Part shown: positions 32,673-43,789 of the stretch, in pieces | Numbering within the stretch: position 1 is the first letter of the stretch | Layout: each line of letters starts with the position of its first letter | Assembly (NCBI GenBank): GCA_033030425.1 | Contig: JAUFSD010000003.1 | Location: forward strand, 682,001-746,000 | Origin: Verpa conica | Lineage: Eukaryota; Ascomycota; Pezizomycetes; Pezizales; Morchellaceae | DNA: 64,000 nt | Direction of reading: 5' to 3' | Position numbers and translations under genes: made by a program | The notes under the pieces: generated by a model | What the model saw: only the letters and a program-made list of their open reading frames with translations | The model's database searches: none | Told to the model about the DNA's origin: nothing

Positions 32673-33181
32673 GTTTGCGGCCCGAAAACACTTCTTCTGA
32701 CAGACTGTGGCTCCAGTAAACCTCCGACATATCATCATAGTGTCTGTCGTAGGAAGGACTTGGCTCGGAGGAGTACCTCTACAGTCTCAGGCGGTAGTCC
32801 TTCACAGCTTTTGGATTTCGACGATGGAAGTCGCGTACTAGCTCTTGGACTGGTTCGTCCATGGCGTCTAGGACTTGATACGAGCAGTCGCCCATCGGAT
32901 ATCCCAGCCATTTCACCAAATATTCCACTTCTCCGGCGTTGTTGCGGCGGGATGCAATGATTTTTTCCACGTCGTAAACCGCCTCCCCATACTCATCTAC
33001 TTCGTCAGGAGTTGGTGGTCTCTGCTGGTGTCCAGGGATCTTGCTCAGGCGGTAGGGCTCGAGGAGCTCTACGTGGAAGACGTTATGTATCTTGATCTGA
33101 GGAGGCAAGTCCAACTGGCACGCGCGAGTTCCCACCAGCTTAGCAATTCTGAAAGGTCCTAGTTATTTATGGGCTAGTTTC

Positions 33182-33800
33182 TGTTATTTTTTCGAGATTC
33201 TCAGTCTGTCTTTCCTTGATTGTATAACATTTCATCTCCATTTGCTACATTTCATTACGACGGCAGAGCTGATTGTTTTCTCGATACATTTTATATTTAT
33301 TTATTACATTTTTACATAACTACTAATGTTTATCGAAAGGTCGCATACCTTATTATTCACATGTATTGCGCCATTTGTTATGAGTCATATTTTGTTGCGC
33401 TTATTTATGTTTACTCAACACACCATTTCGCTTACAGGCATTGTATTACTCATTTCTTTTGGTTACCTTTACTTTGTTACGGTTTTCAGGGTCAAACGGC
33501 GTTCCCATTTCGGTTTTCACATAGTTATCTCGGTTGGAGGATAAAGGACTTTTCTGTATAAATAGCGGGCCGTTCTCCCTCTTTCTGGGACAGTAATTCT
33601 CTAGACATAGACACCAATTTACTACGCTATCGTGTTTGGTATTACATTTTCAGAATCCTCGCCTGCCTATTTTTTATAGTAATAGTTTATTCTGTTGCTA
33701 CGACCCACTCTTTGGCTTTACGCTTCTTTCTGTGCATCGTACCTGTAGAGTTATACCATTAGGACTTGCATCCTAAGCTGTTACTCCACTATTTTTCACA
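33182..33800 (+). mobile_element. Solo LTR C5 inside G3 integrase
   Basis: Family C, 619 bp, exact duplication GTTTC (33177-33181, 33801-33805). Removing it restores the G3 reading, which lines up with G2. TATA box TGTATAAATAGC near 33557. Confidence 0.93.
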
Positions 33801-35504
33801 GTTTCTTGGTGCTTCGGCGACTTTTGATGTTGGCAGCGTTAACCATGACGCGGTTTCCTACTTTAAAGCATGGAGGGTCCATGCGTTTCTGGTCAAAGTA
33901 TTTCCCCATGCGTTTTCTGGTTTCTCTCAGACGGTTGCTAGTCTTGTCGTGGATACCTCGGACATAGTGAGCGTACAGTTCACTAGCCGGATTTTTGACT
34001 TCCACTTGAGTTGGCCAGTTGGTTCGCAGGTGGTAACCATAGTTTGTGTAGAAAGGGGTTTGCTTCGTAGTTGTTGTAGCTGAGTTATTATATGCGTACT
34101 CAGCTAGGGGAAGCAATTCGACCCAATCGTTCTGTTCGTAGTTACAGAATGCACGAATGTAGTGTTCTAGTACTTGGTTGACCCGTTCTGTTTGTCCATC
34201 TGTTTGAGCGTGGAACGCTGTGCTCATCCGAGTTTTCACGTCGAGGAGAGACATCAGCGATCCCCAGAAGCTGGAGGTAAACTTAGCGTCTCTGTCGGAG
34301 ACGACGCTGAGAGGTAAGCCATGATAGCGCCAAATTTGACTCAGGAAGGTTTTGGCTAGTTCCTGAGCCATAGCTGATTCTTTCAGGGGAATAAAGTGCG
34401 ACATTTTTGTGAACCTGTCCACGACGACCCATATCTGTGACATCCCTTCAGACAGAGGTAGCTGCGTAATGAAATCCATTCATATGGATTCCCACGGACA
34501 GTGTGGTGTTTCGAGAAGTAACAATCTACCGTACTTTCTGTGTCGGCTTGGCTTGTTGCGTTGGCAGTGGTCGCAGGAACGGACGTAATCGTCTACCCAA
34601 TGATCTAGGTTAGGCCAGTAGAAGTTTCGTGAGATTAGTTCTAGTGTTTTGTCTTGGCCGAAATGTCCTGCGACTTTAGAGTCGTGTTCTGCCTCTGCAA
34701 TCTCGATTTTAATGGTGTCGCTTGCTGGTATATAAAGTCTGTTTTGGAAGTATACCAGATTGTCGTGCACTGAGAATTCCTTTGCTGCTCCTGACTCCTT
34801 TCTGAGAACCTTCTCCTTGATTCCTACCCATTTCGGGTCTCCCAACCCCGCCTGCTGTACTTTTCCCAAAAACTCCTTGTCCCAGTTGACAATTTCCATG
34901 GCAGCAAGCGAGGCTGACGATACCAATTCCACTTCTCTGGGTTCTAACTTGAGTTGTCCAGATTTGAAGAACATTTCCACGGGTTGCTTATCAGTGGTGC
35001 CCCCTCCCTTCCAGGCGGTACTCCGAACGCCTTGAGAGTGCATCAGACTTTCCGTTTTTTGTTCCGGGTCAATAAATGATTTTAAAATCGAACTCGGCAA
35101 GGTTCTCCGCCCATCAAGCCTATCGCCTCGTGAGTTGCTTAGTGGTAGAGAAGTACTCTAGATTACGGTGATCGGTGTAAACGACTACTATGTACCTAGC
35201 GTCTTCGAGGTATTGCCTCTACTGCTTCAATGCTACCACTATAGCTAACATTTTCTTGTCCCAAACGTCGTAGTTGACTTCCGCCGGGACTAGCTTTCGG
35301 GAATAGAAAGCGACAGGGTGTAACTTAGTGTCGATTTCCTGGGATAGAATGGCTGTGATCGCAAAGTCGCTGGCGTCCGTTTCCACGTACATCTGGCAAT
35401 CAGGGTCAAAGTGAGCTAGAATAGGGGCTGAGGTAAAGAGGTTTTTGAGCTTATCGAATGCCTCTTGTGCCTCGTGTGACCACGTGAAGTTCTTAGCGTT
35501 ATCT

Positions 35505-36180
35505 TGTCTGTGTGGCGGGGCGGTTGGGATGGTACGGTGGAGCCTAGGCAACGGAACGGTGACAGCGACTAAGACGGCGACAATGAACGGTGTTACGGTA
35601 AAAGATATTACAAGTGAGAAACTCTGTAATATTTCTTTACTTAGACAATATAAACAAGACGTTGCGTGCCTAAGAAAATCCTCGGGGCGAGGCCCCTCCT
35701 TATATGCTTCCCCTATTTTTCCCTCCTTCTCTGCTTCCAAAATAACCCTAACGCCAAAGAAAACTTTTTCACTCTAAACTAAATTTCCCCCCACTGTTTC
35801 TGTTGGATATGTCATATCCAACAGAAAGGTATCTTTTCCATACAAACCGCATACAAAGTGTACAAAGAGCTCCTGGGGTCATACGATAACGTTACGTAAA
35901 TTCCGAGACTACCACGAGGGGCCGTCGGCCCGGGGAACCTTATTGCCAGGGACACAAACCCCCCTCAACCTCGCGTGCGTGGATACGAGCTTTCCCGCGC
36001 CCTTTATTCCCTTTCCGTTAAATCGCTCACAATGCGCGCATTCAATCGACTCGATCGCCTAGTGGGGGCGAGGTCGAAGGTGACTCTCTTGCTGGGGTGT
36101 GGTCCGGCTTTGATCTTGTTTCGTGCGACGGTGGCGTTGGTATCCTCGGAGCTGCCCGCGACAGTCTGGTACAATTGGTT
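35505..36180 (-). mobile_element. Probable copia-type LTR and 3' coding end inserted in G3
   Basis: Breaks G3 between RT (GVCKPIT) and RNase H (NFTWSHEAQEAFDKL). On the minus strand it holds a peptide tail (KRVTFDLAPTRRSSRL...), then an LTR-like segment from about 35823 starting with a 23-base near-palindrome around TGTTGGATAT, a TATA-like CATATAAGG, ending CCACACA near 35505. TGTTGGA starts are typical of Ty1/copia LTRs. No target duplication found; boundaries approximate. Confidence 0.5.
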
Positions 36181-37091
36181 ATAGGTTTACAAACCCCTGA
36201 GAAGTTATGGATGAATCTTCTATAAAAGTTGGCAAACCCCATAAAGGCCTGCACATCTTTCACGCTCTGTGGAGCTCGCCATTCCAGAATTCATGTGATT
36301 TTGTCGTTTGCCATGGAGACACCTTTGGGACCTAGCATATAGCCGAGGAACTCGATTTTTTGCTGGTTGAAAAAGGATTTTTTTGGATTGGCGACCAGGT
36401 TGTTTTCCCATAACTTCTGGAGAACAATTTTGACTAATCGAATGTGTTCCTCTGCTGTTTTGCTATAGATTAGGATATCGTCAAGATAGACTACTATATC
36501 TTGGTCCAGGTATTTTCTGAGGATGTCATTCATCATGTTCTGAAATGTTGCTGGTGCGTTAACCATGCCAAACGGCATTACTAAGTACTCGTAATGTCCG
36601 TAGCGGGTCCTGAAATCCGTTTTTTCCTAGTCCCCTTGTTTGATCCTGACGAGGTTGTACCTCTCCTTCAAGTCTATCTTCGAAAAAATGGTAGAGCCGG
36701 ATACTCGATCTCTGAGCTCATCCATGAGGGGCAAAGGATACTTATTTTTGATAGTTATCCTGTTAAGCCCTCGGTAGTCGACGCAAAGTCGCAAGCTACC
36801 GTCCTTTTTCTTGACAAATAATATGGGCGCGCCGTAAGGCGACTTGCTGGGGCAGATCTTACCTAGCCGGATCATTTTTTCCAAGTATTCCTTCAACACA
36901 CCCAATTCCAATGCTGATAGATTGTACACTGGACCCCATGTAGGCTTTGCGGTTGGGTCCAGGTCTATGGCATGGTCATATGGGCGGTGAGGGGGCAACT
37001 CGTCGGCCTTTGACGGATAAAACATGTCAAGTAATTCGTGGTATTCCTTAGGTATTAGGCCTTCCAGCTGTTCCCTTTCGGTTAACTCACG

Positions 37092-39472
37092 TGTAAAACT
37101 GGCCTATACAATTGTCCAGGCTACGTCCCGTCAAGCTTAGAGTTCAGTTCGAAGGTATAAGATACCAGCTACCAAGGTCTCCTCAGTTGACGGTAGTAGT
37201 TGTTCCCTTAAATCGCACAAGAGAGTTACGAACTACGATATCGTCAAGACTCACTAGAGTTAGTTAGGTAAAGCGGAAAGTTGTTCAGTTGAAGTTTCGA
37301 AAGTCACAAGTGAAAGGTTTGTAATAGAGTTTATAAGGTAGTTCGATAGATTCAAATATATTGATAAGACTCGTTCTTCCCGTTGATGTTCTGGTAAAGA
37401 GACAAATCTGCCGACTATTTTATATACCGCGGTTTGGGCTTGCGGATTTATTCTAAATCCTAATACAAAACGCCTGGGAACCCCCGAAGACCCTGAAAAC
37501 CTGCCAAGCAATCACGCCATACAATACAAATCTTACAACACAGTCAAAACACCAATACAAATACATTTCCCTCATAGTTATACAAATCCCAACCAGTCCA
37601 AGCACTTTGTCCCGGCCCTATTGTCCATTCTAGTCAAGCCCAAAGGTGTACTAGAGTAATGCAATCACGTAAAGCTGTTAGTGAACCAATCTGTACTCTG
37701 CGGATGGGTCGATAAGTGTACTAACTACCGTATCTGTTCCGTCCTTGCATGTTCCCTCGTGGCAGAGAGTCATCAAAGCCCTTTGGTACTAATCAGCAAG
37801 CAGTACTGGAAAGCGGGGCCTTCCTCCACACTGTTAGTTTGTCAAGAAACATGCCCCGACTGGCGGAGGGCACAACTCCGTCAGTTCTTATCCGATTTCC
37901 TCGATTCTTTCACCAGTCAGCTTCAAATCATGCTCTCTCATATACCTGTAACGGGGGTACTCCCAGGGGAGTACTGCCGTACCAAAAAAAACCAACAACC
38001 TTCCTTTCTGACGAGAAGCTTCAACAGCGAGGCTTAGAACCGCTCGTCAACACGGAAGATTGACAGTCCCTAGGCAAAACAGGAATAAGGATTTAATGGG
38101 TCGATAACTAAAGACTTTAAAAGGCTCTGCTTCCCAGGGGAAGACAAACGTCTTTAGCGAAGAGTATGAGGGTCTCTGAACAACGGTTGTTCGTTGACTA
38201 GCAAGAATGGTTGTCCTGGGGGAAGGACGGGTTTAAGCTATGAATTTGATTGCGAGCAGGCTGCCAAGAAGCGGGGAACAATTCCTCTGTGCTTGGAAAT
38301 CAACTGAGTCTAGAGCGCCCCTAAGAACTAGCGGGGTCGATAGACTGGCGACTAAAAAGCGTTGGTTACTAAAAGCTCTGTAACTTTTGCTATAATGGTC
38401 TGATTTCAAATCCGATTGCACCTATGGATTCGCAGCACTGTCCCCCATATACCCTCCGAGTTTGGTTTGGTTGGACGAATTTTCCTGACGGTTTTGGGGT
38501 TATTTTTGGGGTCCAAAACTTGTCTTTGTGTTAGGGAATCTGCAACTCAGGGGGGCCCCCTCTGCAAACGGCGGGTGGCACAGTGGGGCGCCTCGCGGGT
38601 GTTAGAAAACACAGAGTCCCCTAGGTAGGGTAACCCACTGGTGATTCCTGCCGTTGCTTAGATTCCCTTCCCACGTTCCTAGTCCAACCTGGGGACGTGG
38701 CGGAGAGGTAATCTTGATCCATAAGGACCTTAGGGCGAAGCATAAGGCGTAGCCCCGTATGGTTCGATTCGTGATGCCGCCAGGTTAATTATTATTTTTT
38801 GCTGGCGGCCCTAACTACTAAGCGTAGCTTTGCTCTTGTCTCACGGCTCTCGGCCTCCCATAAGGTTGGCCATCAGCGAAGCCGTTGTTATTCCTCCTAG
38901 AGGAACAGGAGCTTAACTCTGTTCATGGAGGCAACTGCTTCAGTCTCATTGCATTAGTATCTCCCGTAGCTATAAGCTACAGACGCATTACTCTGGTCTC
39001 TGTCGCATACCGACGATGGTGAGCTTCGCTCCGTCCTAGGAGCTCGCCAGCTCGCTTAGGGATCGGGCTATCATTAGTAATGACTTTCCTTAGTATCTAT
39101 TGACCGGAATAGGATAGCTAGTCCTATCCCTCAAGGGAGATCCTTAGGTGTCTCTATATGGAGAGGTACTTAAGACTAGTCATGACGATGGTTAAATCGT
39201 CACAATACCCTCCGGATTTGGTTCGGACGGACGAATTTTCCTGACGCTCCAGAGGTTATTTTTGGGGTCCAAAGCTTGTGTTTTTACTATGCGTTTACAG
39301 CAACTCTGGGGGGCGCCCCGCAGGAGATAGCCGCCAGCAATCATATTCACACGTGCTTCTCCCCGAACCCCTTTCCCTTCGAGAATCGAACAAGGGATCA
39401 AATTACCTAGATAGTCAAACAAGTGGTCTTCATGGTTCCCAGAAATACTCCTCTTATCAGATGCCTACAACA
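37092..39472 (-). mobile_element. LTR B5, inverted, split by E2
   Basis: Reverse family B from TGTAAAACTGGCC to GCCTACAACA. Directly followed at 39473-39493 by the last 21 bases of B in forward orientation (ending GGCCAGTTTTACA), so the whole has inverted ends. Inner flank TCACG, outer flank CGTCA; no duplication. It may be G3's 5' LTR after deletion of gag, or a separate insertion. Confidence 0.82.
37947..39204 (+). mobile_element. Solo LTR E2 (1258 bp)
   Basis: Starts TGTAACGGGGGTACTCCC, ends GGTTAAATCGTCACA, exact duplication ATACC (37942-37946, 39205-39209) inside LTR B5. Same length as E1 after F1 removal and very similar throughout. Hairpins include GTACTCCC/GGGAGTAC (37957-37974), GGATAG/CTATCC (about 39112-39129) and GACGAT/ATCGTC (39184-39201). 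Confidence 0.92.
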
Positions 39473-39493
39473 ATTGTGTAGGCCAGTTTTACA

Positions 39494-40724
39494 CGTCACT
39501 ACGACTCACCCTATTCCCTACCATGTTTATCCGTGAAAAAGATACAGTATTGAGTTGGATTGTACATAAAACCTTGATGAAAAAGGATTTATTTTGGGGA
39601 TTGGGAAAATGCAAAAAAGGGTTTGCCAGCAAGGCCGGCGGGATCCACAATTTAAAGAGCATGGGAACCGTGAATCATGTACAGTTGTAGCTGTGATTTC
39701 CGCTACAGGAGGTTCTGTTACTCCTTTAATAATATTTAATGGAGTAAATTATTTAGCGGGATAATATAAGAGGAAGAAAGAGGAGGAATATTGGTATGGT
39801 GTACAGGAGAATGGATATACCAATTCTCGTATTTCATTACAATACCTACAAAAGATTTTTGGTCCCGAAACTGCAATTATTGCAAATAGAAGATGGCGGT
39901 TACTTATTTTTGACGGATTTGATTGTCACCTTGATTATCGAGTTATTGAATACTGTTGGCAGCACCGTATTGTTCCATTCTGTCTTCCAGCACACACAAG
40001 TCATGTCCTTCAACCTCTTGATGTTGGTGTCTTTTTATCTCTTGCAAATGCATATAGAAATGCAGTCAACCACATCCGGGCAGCAGTCAATAAAGATTTA
40101 TTCCTGAACATATTTGCATCTGCACGGCAACAAGCATTTACATATCATAATATTACCACCGGCTTTCGCAAAACTGGAATATTCCCATTTGATCCTTCTG
40201 TTCGGTTAAATCAGCTGCGTTGTCCAGATCTTCTACCACCATCTACTCCGCAATCAACTCCACCATATTCTCCTCTATTACAAGTTAATACTCCTAAACA
40301 CACTACTCTTTCTTGCCGAGCCGATTTATTTTACTCACCATCCACTCCTACAACTCCTCGTGCTCTCGCCAGACTTTTTTCTGAAGCACAAACAAATAAT
40401 ACCTCCCACTCGCCTAAATCACAACACATACGCATGTATTTGGAGAAACTGCAGTCTAGTGCTGCAAAGTGCATGGCTGCATTAGTAATGGCTCAAGCTG
40501 GTGAACGGCACTTGCGGGAGGAAATTTGTCAAAAGGAAATGAAAGGAAAAGCTGACACTCGGCAACTGAAAGCAGGCTCTGGCCAAGGGTTTGTAGTAGA
40601 ACGAGGCTCTGTTCTAGAAAAGAAAAGAAAAGAACGAGATAGTGAAAAAACCCGTGTGAAAAGAGTAAAAACCTCTCAGAAATGTAGCGAGCAGATATTA
40701 CTTCCTGCTATAGAAGACTTGTAA
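39494..40724 (+). pseudogene. Fot1/pogo-type DDE transposase, N-terminally truncated
   Basis: One frame from about 39570 to the stop at 40724. First catalytic block NLDEKGF, second LIFDGFDCHLDYR, third HVLQPLDVGVF: the DDD triad of Fot1/pogo transposases that cut and paste at TA sites. Then TGFRKTGIFPFDPS and a basic tail (KKRKERDSEKTRVKRVK). A TAA at 39762-39764 sits where the family has Trp (LAG-W-YK), and a TAA at 39567 precedes the first block. The DNA-binding N-terminus is lost at the LTR junction at 39494. Inactive. Confidence 0.88.
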
Positions 40725-41184
40725 ATAGGTATTACACTCGGTTATCTTATCAGATCGTCATCAGACCGTGAACGTTTTTACAACGTATGGGAAAAAGGTC
40801 GGGAAATCAAGGTCTGCTCATTTTGGTGGTTGAAACCCCATTCCAAGTTGTTAATTAACGCCATCCTATAGATGCGCCACCTACGGTGGCACCATTCTAA
40901 CGCCACACCCTTTCCGCCCCTTTCCCTACAGACGACGAGATACTGGTGCTCTACATATTTCTCCCCGCGAACCACAGCTCCCTTCCTCCGTTGCTGTTAT
41001 CATATCCCTTTCTTGTCCAGGCGGTCTTTTTCAGGTATCTTCTTCTCACCTGTACATCATTTTCTCCTTCCAAATCCCATTGCTTTATTGCCATCTCTCC
41101 TATTTGTTCGTGCAAAGAATTGACCTTTGATCAATCCCCATAAGCTTCACGACTAAGCTATCTCGTCTCTACCACCGTCCCTCA
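40725..41184. other. Intergenic region upstream of mob2
   Basis: C/T-rich from about 40900, as in many fungal promoters. Short frames here have no recognisable content. An inverted GCCACC/GGTGGC lies near 40875. Confidence 0.4.
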
Positions 41185-42541
41185 ATGTCCCAGTTTTTCG
41201 GCTCTCTCGGGTGTGCACCCCTACCTCTGTTCCCCCCTTATATCCTTTACCCACTTTGCCTTTGTTCTTCGTATCAATCTCTTACCATTTCTGACATACT
41301 ACCACCGATTTTTTTAGTCGCGGTTTCCGTAACCCTCGTAAACCTAAGCCTGCCCCGCTAAACCAAGAGCCGGGAAATGGAGGAAACGGAGGCGGCGCCG
41401 GAGGTGGTTCTGGCGGCAGCAACTTTGGCGGCTCCTCGCCTGCTGGGCTAATGCCGGGCTCCCCATCTGCCCCAAGAGTAACTCAGAAGCCTTTATTTTT
41501 ATGCAAGCCATTTGTCACCAGTCAGCTTGTTAAAGGGAGCTTTTCAACAATTGTCGTTTTGCCGAGATATGTGGATCAAGGAGAGTGGCTAGCACTGAAT
41601 AGTTCGTTTCTCCGGCCATCATGCTTTAATTTTAGTAGCGAGTCCTTACACGTCTAAACCAAAACCCGAACCGCTGGGTTTTGCGGGGTGCTGACCTGCT
41701 TTTTTACATATGAATAGTTTTTGAATTCTTCGACATGTTGAACAAGTTCTATGGTGTTGTTCAAGAATTTTGTACCCCTCAAGCCTGTCCTTCTATGTCT
41801 GCAGGTATTGGGTATGATATAATTTACTTTTACCTACATTTTACTCCTCCCAACCTACCAAATTAACTACGTAGCTATGTTTATGGATTTCAGTCGGCAA
41901 TACTGGTCCTAACAACACACTAGCTTGACGCAAAGGACATAAGCTCATATCTGGAATTATACGAGTACAGACTAGATTATTCATGGCTCGATGCCAATAA
42001 AAAACCGCTTCGCCTACCAGCTCCAACTTACATTGAGTACGTTCTACAGTGGATTTCGAACCGCATCAATGATGAATCCATATTCCCTTCGAAATCTAAT
42101 CCTACTACCACTGCCACAATCAATACTCCATCAGCTATCCTTCCTGGGGGGTCTGCGGCTAGCTCGCCAGCTGGTACTCCAGGGGCAGGTGGGCAGTCAG
42201 GCACTTGGACAGGCAAGGAAGGAGGATTTCCCCCAAACTTTTACACGACTTGTAAGGCGATATACAAGCAAATGTTTCGCGTGTTTGCGCACATCTATCA
42301 CACTCATTTCGCAAAAATTGTACACATGAGTCTCGAGGCCCATTTTAACAGCTTCTTTGCGCACTTTATCCACTTCGCCAGGGTATGTGCCGCCGCTATC
42401 CCTAAGTTCTACATAAGTAACTAACTTATATAGGCTTTTGATTTACTAGAGCGCCGCGATATCGAACCGCTTCGCCCTTTGATCGATACCTTCGAGGAAC
42501 AAGGCCTCTTTAAGGATAACGAGAGATCTAGAGAGCAATAA
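41185..42541 (+). CDS. mob2: MOB2, co-activator of NDR/LATS kinases (Cbk1/Orb6/COT1 type)
   Basis: Mob-family adaptor that binds and activates an NDR kinase controlling polarised growth and cell separation. Exons 41185-41210, 41318-41601, 41718-41804, 41894-41905, 41976-42382 and 42434-42541 give 308 codons in phase. Motifs: SRGFRNPRKPKP-like basic start after a G-rich linker, LCKPFVTSQLVKGSFSTIV, EWLALN, FYGVVQEFCTPQACPSMSA, YSWLDANKKPLRLPAPTYIE, FRVFAHIYHTHF, LEAHFNSFFAHFIHF, DIEPLRPLID. Zinc ligands (Cys-X4-Cys and H-X4-H) are present. A ~35-residue S/G/P insert follows ESIFPSK. CKPFV...KGSFSTIV and NTDYSWLD favour MOB2 over MOB1. The fourth exon is only 12 nt. Confidence 0.92.
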
Positions 42542-43340
42542 TCACAATGGAATATCTACGTTGAGTTATGATGCAAGCTCAAATCTTTAGGAAACTTTTT
42601 ATCTCACCTACTTTCCCTACGATTTTATAGTTTAGGTAGATTACCGGTACTAAACGAAGTTGATGAAATTCTTGAAAGAGCTCTGTACTCTGGTCAGCTA
42701 TGTTTCTATTTTTCTCTTTTGTAAAGGGAATTTCTTAGAATGTCAGCAGGAATATCTTCTTTAGTACCATCGTTCTTACTCACCTCAACCAATACTGATT
42801 AATGAAATAAGTGAGGTGGATGACATGGAAAAATAGCCTCCTATGGCCCGTTGTATTTTGTCCTTGCTACCTTAACTTTTGCTGAACTTCCACTACTTCT
42901 AGTTGGATATCATGAGCCGCTTTTGTCATTCGACCTAGATTCCACTAGAAAAACTTTCGAATACAACTCCAGATACAAGTAAACTCCTTAACTTTATAGA
43001 AAGAAACAGGCTATCAAATATTAAGCCCAGAATTCGGAATCCCCACTCACCAATTATATAATGCCTCATAACTTACTCATAGAAAATTTCTTGGTGCCTT
43101 AATGGGGGAGAAATCTCAAATTACTTTCATTAGTTAGGTAATTGCCAAAAATCAACTGCCGGTGATGAAGCAGACCCTGTCTTAAAAGCTACTTAGAGAT
43201 ATGTACCCACGCGTTAAGTCATTTGTTTAGACTAAACTACGGACAAATTTTTTTGAACTACAACTCCTATAACAAAAACCCTAAATCTCTTAGATCACCT
43301 AAAAATAGAAACCTCAACGAGCAAAATCATTATTAGAGTA
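42542..43340. other. Intergenic, no gene seen
   Basis: AT-rich sequence with many stops on both strands; possibly decayed repeat. Nothing supportable. Confidence 0.45.
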
Positions 43341-43664
43341 TAGTCGTACCTTGCTATACCGGATCGTCAAAATCTAGGGGTTTTTTCACAGGATAGCAAA
43401 CTTTATGAGACAGCAAATAGTTCCTGCTGGGGCGCCAACAAGTAGGTTGGGTTAGGGTTCTAACTGTTAAAATCTCTCTATACCTTAATTGGTACTAGTA
43501 AAGCCCTAATAGGTACTACTAAGGACAGACAAGCTGAGGAAATCCGCGACAGCAAATATACCCACATGGGGGCAGGGATCTGGTGGTTTAAGTTTTCATA
43601 TAGTACGAGATAAATGGTAGTAAACTAATTTTAATGGGGGGTCTGTCATAGCAAGGTGCGACTA
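43341..43664. mobile_element. MITE, 324 bp, TA target
   Basis: Terminal inverted repeats TAGTCGTACCTTGCTATA and (reverse of right end) TAGTCGCACCTTGCTATG, flanked by TA on both sides (43339-43340, 43665-43666). No coding capacity. Tc1/mariner-type non-autonomous element by TIR and target. Confidence 0.75.
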
Positions 43665-43789
43665 TATACGCCTGATCTACGTATCGGCTCTTTTCCCCCC
43701 CTAGTCGCCAAGCCCCGTTGAGCCTCACACCCTCTATTCAAACTACCAAGATTAAAAACCCTAAAACATTTTCACATCCATCCAGTCCA

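Larger units (their letters stand above)
32655..37091 (-). pseudogene. Decayed chromovirus G3 pol
   Basis: Minus-strand Pol from just upstream of RT to the end. [21 protein letters not shown], then MPFGMVNAPATFQ and YLDD (36600-36290). RNase H: VETDASDFAITAILSQ. Integrase zinc finger RSCDHCQRNK and core, then chromodomain VEKIIASRRNN...YLVKWLGYP, stop at 32779. Damage: a nonsense TAG near 36630 (conserved Trp site), a TGA at about 34482 just before MDFITQL, LTR C5 inserted in the integrase, and a copia-like insertion between RT and RNase H. Coding continues up to LTR B5 at 37091 with Gag and protease absent. G2 is a close relative. Confidence 0.9.

Noticed and set aside
38010..38060. Hammerhead ribozyme in LTR E (CTGACGAG...)
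   Set aside because: The GAAA core strand and stem III are not found in the required order.
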